Below, one piece after another: positions 9,239 to 16,152 of a stretch of DNA of 21,933 bases (within the stretch, counting starts at the first letter, position 1; each line of letters begins with the position of its first letter). The DNA lies in NCBI GenBank assembly GCA_009774735.1, contig VSOH01000002.1, positions 1 to 21,933 on the forward strand, read 5' to 3'. This DNA comes from Clostridiales bacterium. GTDB lineage: Bacteria; Bacillota_A; Clostridia; Oscillospirales; Acutalibacteraceae. The notes beneath the pieces were generated by a model that worked only from the letters and a program-made list of their open reading frames with translations, ran no database searches and had not been told where the DNA came from. Made by a program: the position numbers and the translations under genes.

Positions 9239-10093
9239 TTATTCTTTTATTATTATGCTTTTACCTGTGTCGATAAGCTCCTTAAAGGTTGGATGTTCTT
9301 CAAGGGATTTATTTGGTGTGTGGAAGGTTAAATAAAGCTTATTATCCGCCTTAAAAATCATTCCATGTCCACCATCGTTTGTGATGATTGGCGGAAGATG
9401 GATAAATTCACCATCAAGCTCGCCGTTGGATGATTTTGCAACGCACTGACAGTACATATGATTAACAAAGGTTGACCAGATTAAAAGCAGCTCGCCGCCG
9501 GTAGTTCTGTACATAAATGGTCCGTCTGTAATGTAGTGTTCACCCGCAGGCTTTTTGTCAGCCCATTCAGGAGTTGAACCGCTGAACAGATAAACAGGCT
9601 CACCAACGCAGTGTGTTAAATCATTACTCAGTTTTATGTAACATACTGTGCCGTCAATTATCTGGGTGTGTTCGTGACAGAAAACAAGATACGGCTCGTT
9701 GTTCTTATTTATATAAAGTGTTCCGTCAAGACATTCCCATTCGTCAGGCGTGACTGCTCCTTTTGAATGGGGGCTGAATTCGCCTTCAGGACTGTCGGAT
9801 TTTAAGATATATACACCTCTGAGTCCGTTTTCTTTTGTGAAAGTGGCAAACATATAATAGCTGTTATTATATTTGTGTACCTCAGGTGCCCAGTTGACCT
9901 CTCTGTTCATATTCCATTTTTCCGAGTTAAAGCATACCTTCGGCTCACTGAAATTAATCAAGTCCTTTGATGTGTAAACATCAAATCCGCTTACATTCTT
10001 GCCGAAGTCCTTTGCTCTTGTGCCGTAAAGATAATAGGTGTCACCTTCTTTTAAAACAAAAGGGTCACGAATGTTAATATCACTTTGTTTCAT
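9239..10093 (-). CDS. Glycoside hydrolase family 43-like enzyme, cytoplasmic
   Basis: A 284-residue protein, close to a minimal single-domain five-bladed beta-propeller GH43 enzyme. Visible landmarks are R9-D10-P-F-V-L (catalytic base Asp10), W68-A-P-E-V72, L122-D123-G-T-L (the pKa-modulating Asp), T189-D190-G-P-F (where most GH43 enzymes have Glu in a TEGP motif) and G241-G-H243-G. The family cleaves xylo- or arabino-oligosaccharides and related glycosides. There is no signal peptide, so it would act on imported oligosaccharides in the cytoplasm. The Asp in place of Glu at the general-acid position may mark a divergent subfamily or altered activity. The start has AGGTGA 4 bases upstream, overlapping the TGA of the preceding PI-PLC-like gene, so the two are translationally close and cotranscribed. 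Family assignment is good; substrate unknown. Confidence 0.85.
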   Translation of the reverse strand: MKQSDINIRDPFVLKEGDTYYLYGTRAKDFGKNVSGFDVYTSKDLINFSEPKVCFNSEKWNMNREVNWAPEVHKYNNSYYMFATFTKENGLRGVYILKSDSPEGEFSPHSKGAVTPDEWECLDGTLYINKNNEPYLVFCHEHTQIIDGTVCYIKLSNDLTHCVGEPVYLFSGSTPEWADKKPAGEHYITDGPFMYRTTGGELLLIWSTFVNHMYCQCVAKSSNGELDGEFIHLPPIITNDGGHGMIFKADNKLYLTFHTPNKSLEEHPTFKELIDTGKSIIIKE

Positions 10094-10097
10094 TTTA

Positions 10098-10982
10098 TCA
10101 CCTGAAATTTGTTCTTATTATTTTTTTAACCAGCTCAGTGGTTGGGAAATCGACGTAAATCATACCATAGTAAATATTGTTTTTCAACGGATATTTCATA
10201 AATTCAGGGTTAATATATTTTGAATTATTATATGGTCCTTTAAAACCACCTGCTGTTGAAAGGTAATTAATAATATATGTACCGTTGAAATCGGTCATTG
10301 AATTGAGAAATGGCATAATGCAATCGTGCCAGCGTGGCTTCGGTTTATATTTATACCTGTCCTGAATAACAAAGGTCATTTCGTTTTTACCATTTGTTTT
10401 CAGGGTGAGTGCTTCGGGAACCGCTTTATCCTGTTCTAACCATTTTGAAAAGTCAATACCTGTGTTATGCTGATTGTATTCGTTGCTCTGAAGCATTTTG
10501 CAGCGTCGGATAAGAATTATCTTTCCCCGTGCTTCGTTCATAAGCGGACTTCTGTTTTCAAGATACCATTTGCTTTTGTTATCCTTGATATAGCGATGAA
10601 ACAGGATGTCAAAGCAATGCTCCATTTCGGTGCCGCTGTCATTTTTGAACTGAAAAATAATTGTTTCGCTTGGATTTTCAGATAAAAAACGATAGCAGTG
10701 TTCAAGCACATCGGCTAAATCCATCTGTCTGCCGAAATGATTGGGCGTGTTAAAAGCCTTTGCTGCACCATGTACCATACCAAGTCTGCTGCCTTTGGAC
10801 TGAACTCTGATGTCAAGTCCTCTTATTCCAATGCAGAGCTGTTCGTATATATTCAGGTTCTGGCATTTTGAAATGTGTGAAAACTGAACATATTTTGTCA
10901 CACAGTCGTGCGTTCCGGCTAAATTAAGTCGAAGCACCTCTGTGTGATCGTCAATATTTTTCATCCATGATTTTAAATTCAT
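10098..10982 (-). CDS. Phosphatidylinositol-specific phospholipase C X-domain protein
   Basis: A 294-residue protein when started at the ATG of 10982-10980. An upstream TTG at 11027 would add 15 residues, but the ATG is preceded by GGTGAT, matching the signal before the next gene, so I prefer the ATG. PI-PLC landmarks: L21-A-G-T-H25-D (first catalytic His), G52-I-R-G-L-D57-I-R59 and M69-V-H71-G (second catalytic His), then I108-I-F-Q-F-K113. Bacterial PI-PLCs cleave phosphatidylinositol or GPI lipids by acid-base catalysis with two histidines. The known secreted enzymes have signal peptides; none is visible here, so location and substrate are uncertain. The gene is first in a two-gene operon with the GH43-like enzyme and is transcribed divergently from the CehA-like pair. 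Other members of the PLC-like phosphodiesterase superfamily remain possible. Confidence 0.82.
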   Translation of the reverse strand: MNLKSWMKNIDDHTEVLRLNLAGTHDCVTKYVQFSHISKCQNLNIYEQLCIGIRGLDIRVQSKGSRLGMVHGAAKAFNTPNHFGRQMDLADVLEHCYRFLSENPSETIIFQFKNDSGTEMEHCFDILFHRYIKDNKSKWYLENRSPLMNEARGKIILIRRCKMLQSNEYNQHNTGIDFSKWLEQDKAVPEALTLKTNGKNEMTFVIQDRYKYKPKPRWHDCIMPFLNSMTDFNGTYIINYLSTAGGFKGPYNNSKYINPEFMKYPLKNNIYYGMIYVDFPTTELVKKIIRTNFR

Positions 10983-11027
10983 ATTTATCACCAAAAACAC
11001 TATAACATTTTTGTGAAATAATATCAA

Positions 11028-11056
11028 TTGAAAATATCAACTTATTATTCTATAAT
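11028..11056 (+). promoter_or_regulatory. Sigma-A-type promoter of the CehA/McbA-like gene pair
   Basis: TTGAAA (11028-11033), 17-base spacer, TATAAT (11051-11056). This near-consensus pair lies 33 bases before the start codon at 11089, which also has a strong AGGGGG ribosome binding site at 11078-11083. Confidence 0.75.
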
Positions 11057-11088
11057 TAATTATATAAAGCCATTTTCAGGGGGATGTT

Positions 11089-11529
11089 ATGTTAATTTTT
11101 TCAACCAAAGGCAAAATAACAACTGCCAACGATAAAACGAATCTTATCCACAGATTTGATGTGCCGGAAAATTTGGATAGGCTGATTATTAAATACAGCT
11201 ATTCACCAAAGATATTAGAGAACAGAGAAAGAGCAGTTGCTGTAATACGTGATTGCTTTGATAAATATGATGAAACACTTGTGGGAAAGCCTGCAGATTA
11301 TCTGCCGGTAAAAAATCTGATAACAATTTCTGTTGATGAAAACGGCAAGTACCGAGGTGCTGCACACAGGCAGGCGAATGAGCAGGAGCATATTTTAAGT
11401 GAGGACTATGCCTCGCCGGGATTTATTAAGGGCAAGCCCGAAGCAGGCGAATGGGACATTATGTTAAATGTTCATTGTGTATGTTGTGATGTAGATTATG
11501 TAATCACTGTTGAAGGAGAGGTGGAGTAA
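11089..11529 (+). CDS. Probable N-terminal beta-sandwich subunit of a split CehA/McbA-like hydrolase
   Basis: A 146-residue soluble protein with no signal peptide. I recognise no catalytic motif in it. Its pattern resembles the N-terminal module that precedes the PHP domain in longer CehA/McbA-family metallohydrolases as I recall them: a V-P-E/x-L-D-R-L strand (25-33), then G-x-x-R-G-A-A/x-R (85-93), S-E-D-Y-A-S-P-G-F (104-112) and a P-x-x-G-E-W-D-I-M-L strand near 117-126. The ORF ends in TAA directly before the ATG of the PHP-domain ORF, in the same reading phase. The two are therefore cotranscribed and probably form one functional unit. The family resemblance is from memory and needs an alignment; the ORF itself is well supported by promoter and ribosome binding site. 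Confidence 0.72.
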   Translation: MLIFSTKGKITTANDKTNLIHRFDVPENLDRLIIKYSYSPKILENRERAVAVIRDCFDKYDETLVGKPADYLPVKNLITISVDENGKYRGAAHRQANEQEHILSEDYASPGFIKGKPEAGEWDIMLNVHCVCCDVDYVITVEGEVE

Positions 11530-12480
11530 ATGAGTTATTTACCATGTGAATTGCACTGCCATACCTTGCATAGCGACGGAGATTTCAGTGTCAAGGAGCT
11601 GCAGGAGGCTGCAAAAGAAAACCACCTTTCTTTAATTGCGTTAACAGACCACAACACAATGTCCGGCTGGGATGAGCTTGACGATTCTGTTGTTCCTGCA
11701 ATAAGGGGCATTGAATGGACCACTTATTTCGGTCATATGCTTGTTTTGGGTGCTGGTGAATTTGTTGACTGGCGTGATGCTGTACCTGATAATATTGACG
11801 AAAAAATAAAGCAGATTAAAGCCTGCGGAGGCTTGGTCGGTGTGGCTCATCCGTATCAGATGGGATCTCCTGTCTGCACAGGCGGAAGATGGGAATTCAA
11901 TGTCAGGGATTGGAGCAATGTGGATTACATTGAAATCTGGCATGAGGATATGAATAAAATCAGCAGTGAGAATGTTAAATCCGTTGCTCTGTGGACTTCA
12001 CTGCTTGACAAAGGCTACAGACTTGCCGCAAGCTACGGCAGGGATTGGCACAGACCCGAAAGCAAGGGTCATTATGGCTGCACCTATATTGATATTGAAG
12101 GTGCTCCTACTCCTCAGAATGCACTCAGAGGAATAAGAATGGGAAAAACTGTTGTTTCAACAGGCGCTAAATTCTTTTTCAGAATTCACAGACACGGAAA
12201 TACATATACAATCGGTGACACAGTGAAAAGAGGAAATTATACTTTCAGCTTTTTTACCGATCTTCATTCACGTGAAAAGGATGCAGGTGAAGAATCTGTT
12301 GTTTATAAGACAATAAAGGTTATTTCAAACGGCGGAAAGGTTGTGCTTGAAACCCGATATAATGAAAAGCACGTTATGCTGAAAATGGAAAAAAAGCACT
12401 GGTATCGTGCAGAACTTTGGGGAACTGTTGACGGTAAGTCTGTTCCTCTTGCCATCACCTCGCCTGTTTATTGCGAATAA
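11530..12480 (+). CDS. PHP-domain metallohydrolase (CehA/McbA-like)
   Basis: A 316-residue protein with a clear PHP (polymerase and histidinol phosphatase) metal-binding fold. Motifs seen: H9-C-H11-T-x-H14-S-D16-G, L38-T-D40-H41-N, G60-I-E62, G68-H69, V105-A-H107-P, E135-I-W-H138-E and G170-R-D172-W-H174. These supply the His/Asp/Glu ligands of a di- or trinuclear metal site. Such enzymes hydrolyse phosphoesters; the CehA/McbA branch includes carbaryl hydrolases, but most members have unknown substrates, so no substrate is assigned. The C-terminal third (about 200-316) looks beta-rich. The start follows the upstream TAA with no gap. AAGGAG (11513-11518) plus GGTGGAG (11520-11526), both inside the previous ORF, can support separate initiation. 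No signal peptide is present, so it is cytoplasmic. Confidence 0.85.
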   Translation: MSYLPCELHCHTLHSDGDFSVKELQEAAKENHLSLIALTDHNTMSGWDELDDSVVPAIRGIEWTTYFGHMLVLGAGEFVDWRDAVPDNIDEKIKQIKACGGLVGVAHPYQMGSPVCTGGRWEFNVRDWSNVDYIEIWHEDMNKISSENVKSVALWTSLLDKGYRLAASYGRDWHRPESKGHYGCTYIDIEGAPTPQNALRGIRMGKTVVSTGAKFFFRIHRHGNTYTIGDTVKRGNYTFSFFTDLHSREKDAGEESVVYKTIKVISNGGKVVLETRYNEKHVMLKMEKKHWYRAELWGTVDGKSVPLAITSPVYCE

Positions 12481-12492
12481 GGCTGGCAGAAT

Positions 12493-12539
12493 TTGAAAAA
12501 TTAACACGAATTTAACATGAACTGTATTATAATTTAACT
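12493..12539 (+). promoter_or_regulatory. Pho-box-like direct repeats and promoter of the phosphate module
   Basis: TTAACA occurs at 12501-12506 and again at 12512-12517, an 11-bp period; the extended 11-mers match at 9 of 11 positions. A TATAAT -10 lies at 12528-12533 with no good -35 at 17 bases, as is typical of activator-dependent promoters. TTAACT at 12534-12539 falls on the same 11-bp register, though it is downstream of the -10. Bacillus PhoP boxes are TT(A/C/T)ACA repeats with about 5-base spacers, and the downstream gene is a phosphate transporter. Binding by the encoded response regulator is inferred. Confidence 0.6.
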
Positions 12540-12586
12540 CTATATATTTATTATATGAGCTGATTTTAAAAACAAGGGGCGGGAAT

Positions 12587-14362
12587 ATGACAATATTTAA
12601 CATTTTGACCCTTATAGGCGGACTTGCACTTTTTCTTCTTGGTATGAACACAATGGGTTCCAGCCTTGAAAAAATGAGCGGAGGTAAGCTTGAGGGAATA
12701 CTTGAAAAAATGACCAACACCAGAATAAAGGGTGTTTTGCTTGGTATGGTTGTTACGGCTATAATACAGTCGTCAGGTGCGGTCACGGTTATGGTAGTCG
12801 GCTTTGTTAACAGTGGTATTATGGAGCTTAGTCAGGTTATCGGCATTGTTATGGGTGCGCATGTCGGTACAACAGTTACTGCCTGGATTTTGTCGCTGGC
12901 GGGTATTGAGGGTACAAATATTTTTCTGAGTCTTTTAAAGCCAAGCTCTTTTGCTCCTATTCTTGCATTTGTGGGCATTATTCTTGTAATGTTCTTTAAA
13001 AATGAAAAGAAAAAGACCGTCGGCTCTATTTTTCTGGGCTTTGGTACACTTATGATCGGTATGACTACTATGAGTGATGCTATGGCGGTGCTAAAGGAAA
13101 TTCCTGAATTTACAAGTATTTTAACTAAATTTTCAAATCCTCTGCTGGGTGTTGCGGCAGGTGCGATTTTAACAGCAGCTATTCAGAGCTCATCTGCATC
13201 AGTAGGTATTCTTCAGGCACTTTCAACAACAGGTGCAATTTCCGTAGGTGCGGCATTCCCGATTATTCTTGGTCAGAATATCGGCTCCTGTGTTCCTGTT
13301 TTGCTGTCATCAATAGGAACAAATAAAAACGCAAAAAGAACAGCAGGTGTTTATCTTTCCTTCAGTGTTATAGGTGTTATTGTTGCCATGGCACTTTTCT
13401 ATGGTGCTGATGCATTGTTTGGCTTGCCTTTTATTCAAAATACGGTCAGTCCTGTCGGTATTGCTGTAATTCACACATTGTTCAATGTGTTTGCCACAAT
13501 AATTCTATTCCCCTTCGGCAAGCAGCTTGAAAAGCTTATGTGCTTAATTATTAAGGATAAGAATGATGATAAAAAGTCAGAGAAATCCGGAAAGTCAGCA
13601 GAAACAGCACTTGTTGATGAAAGATTTATTATCACTCCGTCATATGCACTTGACAAAACCAAGGAAAAGTGCGATGAAATGGCAGTTCTTGCACAGAAGA
13701 ACATCTTGCTGTGTCTTGATTTTATTAAGATGTATAACAGAAGTAAGGATGAAAAAATCAAATCGAATGAAAAGCTTATTGACAATTTTGAGGATGAGCT
13801 TGAAACATATCTTGTAAGAATCAGTACAATGGATTTAAGTGTTTACGATTCTATGCGGCTCAGCAAGCTGTCACACGCAATCGGTAATTTTGAGCGTATC
13901 GGTGATTACGGTGTTAATATTTTAAAAACCAAGCGTAAAATGCATAAGGACAAAATACATTTCAGCGACGATGCCAACAGAGAGCTCGATATAATGGCTC
14001 GTGCCGTTAAGGAAATAGTAGAAAATTCAACCTCAGCCTTCATCAATGATGATATTGAGCTGGCGCGGACAATTGAACCGCTGGAGCAGGTTATCAATAA
14101 TCTTAAGGCAGAGCTTCGTGCAAAGCACTCCAAGCGTATGGAGGAGGGTGAATGTTCTGTCGAAAATGGTATGCTGTTCTTTGATATTGTAAATTCCTTT
14201 GAGAGAATTGCTGATCACTGCTCAAATCTTGCTGTCTGTATTATTGAGCTGTCACAGGGAAGCTATCAGACACACAGTTATCTTAAAGGTGTTAAGACTG
14301 CTGAAAATAAAACCTTTATGAAGAACTTTGAAAACTATCTTAATAAATATTCATTGCAGTAA
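12587..14362 (+). CDS. Na+/phosphate cotransporter with C-terminal PhoU-like domain
   Basis: A 591-residue membrane protein. The N-terminal half (about 1-320) carries the duplicated Na/Pi-cotransporter repeat, with paired signatures Q61-S-S-G and Q200-S-S-S, plus G90-A-H-V-G-T-T and G229-Q-N-I-G-S-C, and around eight hydrophobic helices. After a charged linker (322-345) the C-terminal 350-575 is helical and PhoU-like, with E/D-rich helices such as FERIGDYGVNI and FERIADHCSNL that resemble PhoU metal-binding helices. The family imports inorganic phosphate with sodium; the PhoU-like part is thought to regulate transport or signalling. AAGGGGCGGG at 12574-12583 supports the start. Eleven bases separate it from the response-regulator gene, and the histidine kinase follows that, so transport and phosphate signalling appear to share one operon behind a Pho-box-like promoter. 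Confidence 0.9.
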   Translation: MTIFNILTLIGGLALFLLGMNTMGSSLEKMSGGKLEGILEKMTNTRIKGVLLGMVVTAIIQSSGAVTVMVVGFVNSGIMELSQVIGIVMGAHVGTTVTAWILSLAGIEGTNIFLSLLKPSSFAPILAFVGIILVMFFKNEKKKTVGSIFLGFGTLMIGMTTMSDAMAVLKEIPEFTSILTKFSNPLLGVAAGAILTAAIQSSSASVGILQALSTTGAISVGAAFPIILGQNIGSCVPVLLSSIGTNKNAKRTAGVYLSFSVIGVIVAMALFYGADALFGLPFIQNTVSPVGIAVIHTLFNVFATIILFPFGKQLEKLMCLIIKDKNDDKKSEKSGKSAETALVDERFIITPSYALDKTKEKCDEMAVLAQKNILLCLDFIKMYNRSKDEKIKSNEKLIDNFEDELETYLVRISTMDLSVYDSMRLSKLSHAIGNFERIGDYGVNILKTKRKMHKDKIHFSDDANRELDIMARAVKEIVENSTSAFINDDIELARTIEPLEQVINNLKAELRAKHSKRMEEGECSVENGMLFFDIVNSFERIADHCSNLAVCIIELSQGSYQTHSYLKGVKTAENKTFMKNFENYLNKYSLQ

Positions 14363-14373
14363 GGTAATGTGTT

Positions 14374-15054
14374 ATGGAAGAAAAGCAACTTGTATATATT
14401 GTTGAGGATGATACATCTATCCGTGAGCTTGAAGTGTACGCACTTAAGAATGCATCGTTTGAGGTATCAGGTTTTGCCGATGGCAGGGAGCTTATGACTG
14501 CTATGGAAGGCAGAGTGCCGGATATCATACTTCTTGATATTATGCTGCCTAATGAGGATGGACTTGATATTTTAAGCAAAATCAGAAATTCTGCACTTTA
14601 CTGTAATATTCCTGTTATTATGGTTACAGCAAAAACAAGTGAAATTGATGCAGTAAAGGGACTTGATATGGGGGCAGACGATTATATTACAAAGCCCTTT
14701 GGCGTAATGGAATTGGTGTCAAGAGTAAAAGCAATACTGCGCCGTCTTGACCGAGGCAAAAAAAACGTGCTTAGATACAAGAGTATTTTGCTGGACGAAA
14801 ACAGACATACTGTCCTTGTTGATGGTGCTGAGACAGAGCTTACATATAAGGAATATGAAATTTTAAAACAGCTTATCAGAAATGAGGATATCGTTTTGTC
14901 ACGTGACAGGCTTATGGAAATTGTGTGGGGATACAATTTTGAGCAGGGCAACCGAACAGTTGATGTTCATATTCAGTCCCTGAGGAAAAAGCTTGGCAGT
15001 GCCGGAGAATATATTAAGACTATAAGAAATGTCGGTTACAAGGTTGGTGATTAA
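14374..15054 (+). CDS. OmpR/PhoB-type response regulator
   Basis: A 226-residue two-domain regulator. The receiver domain (about 5-118) has the acidic pair E11-D12-D13, phosphoacceptor D55 in I-L-L-D-I-M-L-P, T85 and K107 in the TKPFG motif. The winged-helix output domain (about 130-224) has L-T-x-K-E-Y-E-I-L and the recognition stretch N-R-T-V-D-V-H-I-Q-S-L-R-K-K-L-G, typical of the PhoB/OmpR class. It would be phosphorylated by the histidine kinase encoded next, whose ATG directly abuts this gene's TAA. The location after a Na/Pi transporter with a PhoU-like domain and behind TTAACA repeats suggests a PhoP/PhoB role in phosphate control. That role is inferred from context; the family is certain. 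Confidence 0.92.
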   Translation: MEEKQLVYIVEDDTSIRELEVYALKNASFEVSGFADGRELMTAMEGRVPDIILLDIMLPNEDGLDILSKIRNSALYCNIPVIMVTAKTSEIDAVKGLDMGADDYITKPFGVMELVSRVKAILRRLDRGKKNVLRYKSILLDENRHTVLVDGAETELTYKEYEILKQLIRNEDIVLSRDRLMEIVWGYNFEQGNRTVDVHIQSLRKKLGSAGEYIKTIRNVGYKVGD

Positions 15055-16059
15055 ATGACAGGACAAACCTTGAAAAAACTGCTCGCATTCGGAGCTTTTC
15101 TTATATTTTTAACAGCATTGCTTATTGTTCTGGTATTTCAGTCCTATATTGATGTGCTCAGCAGCAAAAAAATAGCAGAGCTTGCTGTGGCTGTTCTTGC
15201 GGTGTTGGTTTCAGCAGTAGTGTGTGCAGTGCTTGTAAGCCTTAAAATAACAAAAAGTATTGTTGAGCCCATAGAAAGACTTGGAAAAAATCCTGATAAT
15301 CTTGAAGCGCTGAAAGGATTCCGAGAGCTGCAGCCATTTATTTCTGAGCTTAAAGCACAAAAGAAAAAGCAGAAAGCACTAAGCAAGCAAAAAAAGCAGT
15401 TCACGGCTAACCTCTCCCACGAGCTTAAAACACCGCTTACATCTATTGCAGGCTATGCCGAGCTTATTGAAACAGGTATTGCCAAGGATGAGGACATTAA
15501 GCCGTTTGCTGCAACAATAAGAAAGCAGGCACTTCGCCTTGTATCAGTAAGCGAGGATATTATAAAGCTGTCACAGCTTGAGGAAAATGATGAAGAAAAT
15601 ACTGTAAGCTTCACTTCGGTTGATATTTATGAAATTGCAGGCAGATGTGTAGAGGCTTTGTCAATTAATGCTAAGCTGAGGGATGTTACAATTTCACTGA
15701 ATGGGGAAAGCACCTTGGTTAACGGAAATCCATCCCTGCTGGAAGAGCTGATTTATAATCTTTGTGATAACGCAATAAGGTATAATAAGGATAACGGCAG
15801 AGTAGATGTTAATATTTTATCTGATGAAAAGGGCGTAACGCTGGTTGTTGAGGATACAGGAATAGGTATTGAAGAAAAGTATCAGCAGCGTGTTTTTGAA
15901 CGTTTTTTCAGGGTTGATAAAAGTCGGAGCAAGGAAACAGGCGGTACAGGCTTGGGTCTTGCGATTGTTAAGCACATTGCCCAGTTACACGAAGCAGAGC
16001 TTAATGTTGACAGTAAATTAGGCTATGGCACGAAAATATCCATATTTTTTAGTAAATAA
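15055..16059 (+). CDS. Sensor histidine kinase with minimal extracellular region (PhoR-like)
   Basis: A 334-residue kinase. Two membrane helices (about 9-29 and 43-63) are separated by only about 13 residues, so there is no extracellular sensor domain, and no obvious PAS domain follows. A charged helix (95-118, rich in K and Q) leads into the dimerisation domain with H122 in S-H-E-L-K-T-P-L. The ATPase domain has the N box with N239 (N-L-C-D-N-A), G1 D267-T-G-I-G, F box F281-E-R-F-F-R and G2 G296-G-T-G-L-G-L. It autophosphorylates and passes phosphate to the regulator encoded just upstream (stop and start codons abut). With so little outside the membrane, it may read the signal through a partner such as the PhoU-like domain of the cotransporter; this is inference. 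No terminator is evident right after the gene. Confidence 0.92.
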   Translation: MTGQTLKKLLAFGAFLIFLTALLIVLVFQSYIDVLSSKKIAELAVAVLAVLVSAVVCAVLVSLKITKSIVEPIERLGKNPDNLEALKGFRELQPFISELKAQKKKQKALSKQKKQFTANLSHELKTPLTSIAGYAELIETGIAKDEDIKPFAATIRKQALRLVSVSEDIIKLSQLEENDEENTVSFTSVDIYEIAGRCVEALSINAKLRDVTISLNGESTLVNGNPSLLEELIYNLCDNAIRYNKDNGRVDVNILSDEKGVTLVVEDTGIGIEEKYQQRVFERFFRVDKSRSKETGGTGLGLAIVKHIAQLHEAELNVDSKLGYGTKISIFFSK

Positions 16060-16073
16060 AATCAAAAAATCTA

Positions 16074-16102
16074 TTGAAAAATATTGCGTTTTAGTATATT
16101 AT
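16074..16102 (+). promoter_or_regulatory. Promoter of the membrane-anchored unknown protein
   Basis: TTGAAA (16074-16079), 17-base spacer, TATTAT (16097-16102). It gives a leader of about 44 nt and separates the following gene from the upstream kinase operon. Confidence 0.65.
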
Positions 16103-16137
16103 AGAAAAGTAATATACTGTAGAGGTAATACACTGTA
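16093..16137 (+). repeat. Operator-like inverted repeat plus direct repeat over a promoter
   Basis: AGTATATTA (16093-16101) and TAATATACT (16110-16118) form a perfect 9-bp inverted repeat with an 8-base gap, covering the -10 and the expected transcription start. Overlapping it, GTAATATACTGTA (16109-16121) recurs as GTAATACACTGTA (16125-16137), 12 of 13 identical, at a 16-base offset. The position suggests a repressor site; no regulator is identified. Confidence 0.55.
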
Positions 16138-16152
16138 AAAAGGGGAATTTAT

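Noticed and set aside
10983..11027. Longer PI-PLC-like protein starting at TTG 11027
   Set aside because: It adds a short hydrophobic stretch that could mimic a signal peptide, but it is a rare start with no good ribosome binding site, while the ATG at 10982 has GGTGAT upstream.
10999..11027. Minus-strand promoter TTGATA-17-TATAGT for the PI-PLC-like gene
   Set aside because: It would place the transcription start on top of the ribosome binding site, so it is unlikely to be the working promoter.
12325..12786. 153-codon minus-strand ORF across the phosphate promoter
   Set aside because: It overlaps the well-supported PHP and cotransporter genes, reads through the promoter region and has no recognisable domain.
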